Shown: positions 61,570 through 64,000 of the stretch, piece after piece
How positions within the stretch are numbered: position 1 is the first letter of the stretch
How the letters are laid out: each line of letters begins with the position of its first letter
Source of the DNA: Flaviflexus massiliensis
GTDB lineage: Bacteria; Actinomycetota; Actinomycetes; Actinomycetales; Actinomycetaceae
Assembly: GCF_001375495.1 (NCBI RefSeq)
Contig: NZ_LN831058.1
Coordinates: forward strand, 702,768 to 766,767
Length of the DNA: 64,000 bases
Direction of reading: 5' to 3'
The notes under the pieces: generated by a model
What the model was told of the DNA's origin: nothing
Database searches by the model: none
Seen by the model: only the letters and a program-made list of their open reading frames with translations
Translations under genes and position numbers: made by a program

Positions 61570-61583
61570 GTGACGACAGTCAC
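61570..61583 (+). promoter_or_regulatory. Crp-type binding site upstream of whiB
   Basis: GTGA-N6-TCAC (GTGACGACAGTCAC), the core of the actinobacterial Crp/GlxR motif, lies 54 nt before the whiB start. The crp gene itself is about 1 kb downstream. Another inverted repeat (TTGCGC / GCGCAA) lies near 61455. Confidence 0.5.
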
Positions 61584-61636
61584 GTAATTACCGACATATC
61601 GCCAGAGTCGATGAAGCCTCAGGTGAAGGAGCAGAC

Positions 61637-61963
61637 ATGTCCCTGTTGTTAGAAGGCCAAACATGGGCAGCGCAGGCTGCGTGCTCAAACGTAGATCCGG
61701 ACACCCTCTTCGTAAGGGGAGCCGCCCAACGCCAAGTCCGCCAAGTGTGTTTTGGTTGCCCTGTCAGGCTCGAATGCCTTGCGGACGCGCTGGATTCGAA
61801 TACGACCTACGGAGTGTGGGGCGGATTGACCGAGCGGGAACGCCGCGCACTGCAGCGCAGATTCCCGAACGAACAGAACTGGTACCGCCGTCTCCACACG
61901 TCCCAGGACCCGATCTCGGTCGAGTTGCGGGCTGGGCGAATCCCGAGAATATCCAACAGGTAG
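61637..61963 (+). CDS. WhiB family Fe-S redox-sensing transcription factor
   Basis: This 108-residue protein has the four cluster cysteines C16, C38, C41 and C47 (CFGC, then LEC), the WhiB turn GVWGGLTERERR and a basic C-terminus (RALQRRF). The WhiB [4Fe-4S] cluster senses redox state or nitric oxide and the protein works with the sigma factor. A strong AGGTGAAGGAG ribosome-binding site precedes ATG 61637. By neighbourhood it corresponds to WhiB4, but sequence alone does not prove the subclass. Confidence 0.93.
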   Translation: MSLLLEGQTWAAQAACSNVDPDTLFVRGAAQRQVRQVCFGCPVRLECLADALDSNTTYGVWGGLTERERRALQRRFPNEQNWYRRLHTSQDPISVELRAGRIPRISNR

Positions 61964-61986
61964 GCGCCAGGCTCCCGTTTGTTCGA

Positions 61987-61992
61987 TAGGAT
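61987..61992 (+). promoter_or_regulatory. -10 box of the DUF4177 gene (leaderless)
   Basis: TAGGAT, then TCAATC, then ATG 61999. Confidence 0.5.
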
Positions 61993-61998
61993 TCAATC

Positions 61999-62160
61999 AT
62001 GACTACATGGGAGTACTTGACCGCGCCGCTTCTCATTCACAACACCAAGGCCATCTTGGATAACTTTGGTTCCCAGGGTTGGGAGCTTGTTGCGATCTCG
62101 CCCGGACCCGCGGGCACCGAGAACGTGATCGCCTACTTTAAGCGCCCGAAGGAGAGCTAG
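61999..62160 (+). CDS. Small DUF4177-like protein
   Basis: 53 residues beginning MTTWEYLTAPLLIHNTKAIL, with the family pattern WEY...LDNFGSQGWELVAISPG and a basic end (YFKRPKES). The same small gene precedes ridA in other actinobacteria. A -10 box 6 nt upstream fixes the start, and its stop overlaps the ridA start (TAGTG). Function unknown; probably a small beta-sheet protein acting with the next gene. Confidence 0.8.
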   Translation: MTTWEYLTAPLLIHNTKAILDNFGSQGWELVAISPGPAGTENVIAYFKRPKES

Positions 62161-62636
62161 TGGCTACTCCCAGTACTCGACTCGGTGAACTGGGGCTCGA
62201 ACTTCCCCCGGTTGCGGCGCCGCTCGCCGCATACGTGCCCTCCAAGGTCACCGGCAACATGGCCCGCTCCTCGGGCCAGCTCCCGTTCAAAGACGGCGAA
62301 CTGACCCTGACCGGCAAGGTCGGTGCCGAAGTCTCGCTCGATGAAGCCTACGAGGCGGCACGCCTGTGCGCACTTAACGCCCTCGCCTCGGTGGCTCAAA
62401 CCGCTGGAGGTATTGATTCCATCGCCTCTATCATCCACGTCACCGGCTATGTCGCTTCAGCACCGGATTTCTATGATCAGCCCAAGGTCATCAATGGAGC
62501 CTCAGAGCTCTTCGCGGATATCTTCGGAACCGGCGGCAAGCATACGCGCTCAGCAGTCGGCGTCGCAGTTCTTCCCCTCAACGTCCCCGTTGAGCTGGAG
62601 ATCGTCTGCCAGATCGTCAAGTCCCGCATCGACTAG
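62160..62636 (+). CDS. RidA family protein (long form, active-site Arg absent)
   Basis: 158 residues. The trimeric Rid fold is recognised from MARSSGQLPFKDG, LCALNALASVAQTAG, IASIIHVTGYVAS and the C-terminal SAVGVAVLPLNVPVELEIV. At the position of the imine-deaminating Arg of classical RidA (VARLP) the sequence has Val (VAVLP), so enamine hydrolysis is doubtful. GTG 62160 overlaps the preceding stop. The gene lies between whiB and crp, as in other actinobacteria. Confidence 0.88.
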   Translation: MATPSTRLGELGLELPPVAAPLAAYVPSKVTGNMARSSGQLPFKDGELTLTGKVGAEVSLDEAYEAARLCALNALASVAQTAGGIDSIASIIHVTGYVASAPDFYDQPKVINGASELFADIFGTGGKHTRSAVGVAVLPLNVPVELEIVCQIVKSRID

Positions 62637-62654
62637 CCCCTCAAGATCAAGAAA

Positions 62655-62693
62655 GTGGTGGGGGAAGAGACTATCTGTCTCTTCCCCCACCAC
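62655..62693. terminator. 17-bp perfect bidirectional hairpin between ridA and crp
   Basis: GTGGTGGGGGAAGAGAC and GTCTCTTCCCCCACCAC flank a 5-nt loop, between convergent genes. Confidence 0.85.
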
Positions 62694-62717
62694 CATCTAG
62701 TTCTCAGGAAATGTGTT

Positions 62718-63395
62718 TTAGGAGGCGCGCTTTTCGAGGCGGCTGATTTCGATGAGGGTGACGGCGCGTCCTTCGAGGCGGATCCAACCGCGGGACACGA
62801 AGTCAGCAAGCGACTTGTTGACGGTCTCGCGGGATGCACCAACGAGGTGGGCGATCTCTTCCTGCGTCAAGTCGTGTGCGACGTAAACGCCTTCCTGTGT
62901 GCGCTCACCGAAGCGGGCAGCCAGGTCGAGGAGTGCCTTGGCGACACGGCCGGGGACGTCAGCGAAGACAAGGTCGGCCATGAGTTCGTTCGTGCGGCGC
63001 AGGCGCTGAGCAAGCTGGCGCAGCATGTGCTTGGCCATGTCCGGGTGGTTGTCGATGAAGCCCATGAGGTCTTCATGCGAGAGCGACAGCAGGGTAGTCG
63101 GTGCAACAGCGGTGGCTGAGGTAGAGCGCTTACCGAGGTCGAACAGGGACAGCTCACCAATGATTTCGCGGGGACCGAGGATGGCGATGAGGTTCTCACG
63201 ACCATCGTCCGATGCGTGTCCGAGCTTGATCTTGCCGTCCACGATGATGAAGAGGTTATCTCCGGAGTCACCCTCGTGGAAGAGAGCCTCTCCACGGCGA
63301 AGGGTTTCTTCAGACATCAGCTCCGTGAGCTTTGCCTGATCCTCCTCTGACAGGCCCGCAAACAGCGGTACCGAAGCGATGATGCTGGTCTCCAA
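62718..63395 (-). CDS. crp: Crp/Fnr family regulator (Crp/GlxR type)
   Basis: This 225-residue protein has an N-terminal cyclic-nucleotide-binding barrel (GEALFHEGDSGDNLFIIVDGKIKL, then the phosphate cassette region GPREIIGELSLFDLGKRSTSATAVA) and a C-terminal winged HTH (LTQEEIAHLVGASRETVNKSLADFVSRGWIRLEG). This is the global cAMP-responsive regulator of actinobacteria. It starts at TTG 63395 with GGAAAGG upstream. A TGTGA half site lies in its promoter region, and a full site precedes whiB. Confidence 0.93.
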   Translation of the reverse strand: METSIIASVPLFAGLSEEDQAKLTELMSEETLRRGEALFHEGDSGDNLFIIVDGKIKLGHASDDGRENLIAILGPREIIGELSLFDLGKRSTSATAVAPTTLLSLSHEDLMGFIDNHPDMAKHMLRQLAQRLRRTNELMADLVFADVPGRVAKALLDLAARFGERTQEGVYVAHDLTQEEIAHLVGASRETVNKSLADFVSRGWIRLEGRAVTLIEISRLEKRAS

Positions 63396-63501
63396 TGCTT
63401 TCTACCTTTCCTGAGTGCTGTTTGCCGCCAAGCCCATTGGCTCGGCCCTAGCAATTCACAGATAAGACTACCCTATGTGACAAGGTGCATAATATGAATA
63501 T

Positions 63502-64000
63502 ATGACGGCTAAAAAGCAAATTTATCCGCCCAGACCACGCTCGAAGGCAGCTCGCAGGCAGCAGGCTGTGGCCGTGAACGACGCTCTGACCAGGAATTAT
63601 CCGGATGCTCGATGTGAGCTGGACTTCACCAATCCGCTGGAATTGCTGGTCGCAACCGTGTTGTCGGCGCAAACCACGGATGTTCGGGTTAATTCGATAA
63701 CGCCGGAACTGTTTGCCACCTACCCGGCGGCGGAAGATTATGCGGATGCTGACCGGGAGGAACTCGAATCAATCCTGCGACCCCTCGGCTTCCACCGTGC
63801 CAAAGCCAAGTCGCTCATGGGCCTCGGTGCCGCGCTTGTAGAAAAGCACGGGGGTGAGGTGCCGAATTCCCTTGAGGAGCTGATCAAACTCCCGGGAGTT
63901 GGCCGGAAGACCGCGAATGTGGTTCTGGGAAATGCCTTCGGCATCCCCGGAATCACGGTCGACACCCACGTCGGCAGGCTCGCGCGGAGGCTGGGATGGT
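63502..64000 (+). CDS. nth: Endonuclease III (partial, runs off the window)
   Basis: The first 166 residues of a base-excision DNA glycosylase/AP lyase. Seen are the N-terminal helices ([19 protein letters not shown]), the helix-hairpin-helix with the catalytic Lys ([18 protein letters not shown]) and the catalytic Asp ([14 protein letters not shown]). The C-terminal Fe-S cysteines lie beyond position 64000. It has a CATAAT box about 8 nt before ATG 63502. Divergent from crp, as in other actinobacteria. Confidence 0.95.
   Translation, partial: MTAKKQIYPPRPRSKAARRQQAVAVNDALTRNYPDARCELDFTNPLELLVATVLSAQTTDVRVNSITPELFATYPAAEDYADADREELESILRPLGFHRAKAKSLMGLGAALVEKHGGEVPNSLEELIKLPGVGRKTANVVLGNAFGIPGITVDTHVGRLARRLGW

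Overview
The window reads as chromosomal DNA of a GC-rich actinobacterium. Supporting evidence: a WhiB-class Fe-S regulator; the gene order class A PBP / whiB / DUF4177 / ridA / crp / nth, which resembles the ponA2-whiB4-crp-nth neighbourhood of mycobacteria; a fadA2-fabG4-htdX type operon; DUF5926; and many start codons sitting directly behind a -10 box (leaderless mRNAs). An ATP-grasp ligase next to a FemX-type transferase points to a Lys/Orn-type peptidoglycan with an interpeptide bridge, as in Actinomycetaceae. That family assignment is an inference only. No complete phage, plasmid, IS element, CRISPR array or rRNA operon was seen.

Layout. 0-4.2 kb: TetR regulator divergent from a thiolase / FabG4 / HtdX operon. 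4.2-7.4 kb: PepSY lipoprotein, HxlR regulator, and a queuosine-salvage pair (YhhQ, Tgt). 7.5-11.2 kb: FtsX-type ABC transporter facing a NarL-type two-component system. 11.3-21.7 kb: GH13 enzyme, two tandem related lipoproteins, acyltransferase, crotonase-like protein, P1 peptidase, HrpB helicase with a coupled unknown protein, and RlmC. 21.9-25.4 kb: glycine-betaine ABC operon. 25.4-26.4 kb: a gene-poor, locally AT-rich stretch ending at the 3' end of tRNA-Arg(ACG). 26.5-30.1 kb: FemX, ATP-grasp ligase, and FrnE/DsbA-like oxidoreductase with a coupled 56-residue CGxxGC protein. 30.3-34.1 kb: heterodimeric ABC exporter. 34.4-38.3 kb: sparse region with an unknown protein, a Pro-rich secreted protein, a two-domain VOC gene cut by one amber codon, an NYN nuclease-like gene and two tRNA-Ser genes. 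38.4-50.6 kb: quinone reductase, HAD, SerS, DAG kinase, PheA, AlkP-like membrane protein, GT2, DUF5926, rhodanese, CopC, DHA2 exporter. 50.8-58.1 kb: Upp, TadA, tRNA-Ser(CGA), DUF1846, AmtB-PII, cupin regulator, methyltransferase, SRPBCC protein, tRNA-Pro. 58.2-64 kb: metallophosphoesterase, PBP, WhiB, DUF4177, RidA-like, Crp and truncated nth.

The most consistent signal across the window is promoter architecture. For about twenty genes a -10-like hexamer (mostly TAnnnT) ends exactly 6 or 7 nt before the start codon with no Shine-Dalgarno sequence, which sets or corrects several starts. Other points worth following: a PII protein with Met at the conserved Tyr51 position; a Tgt with an unusual substrate loop beside a queuosine-precursor transporter and a tRNA-minihelix-like hairpin; a crotonase lacking both catalytic glutamates; the FrnE-coupled microprotein; and an in-frame amber codon splitting the VOC gene.
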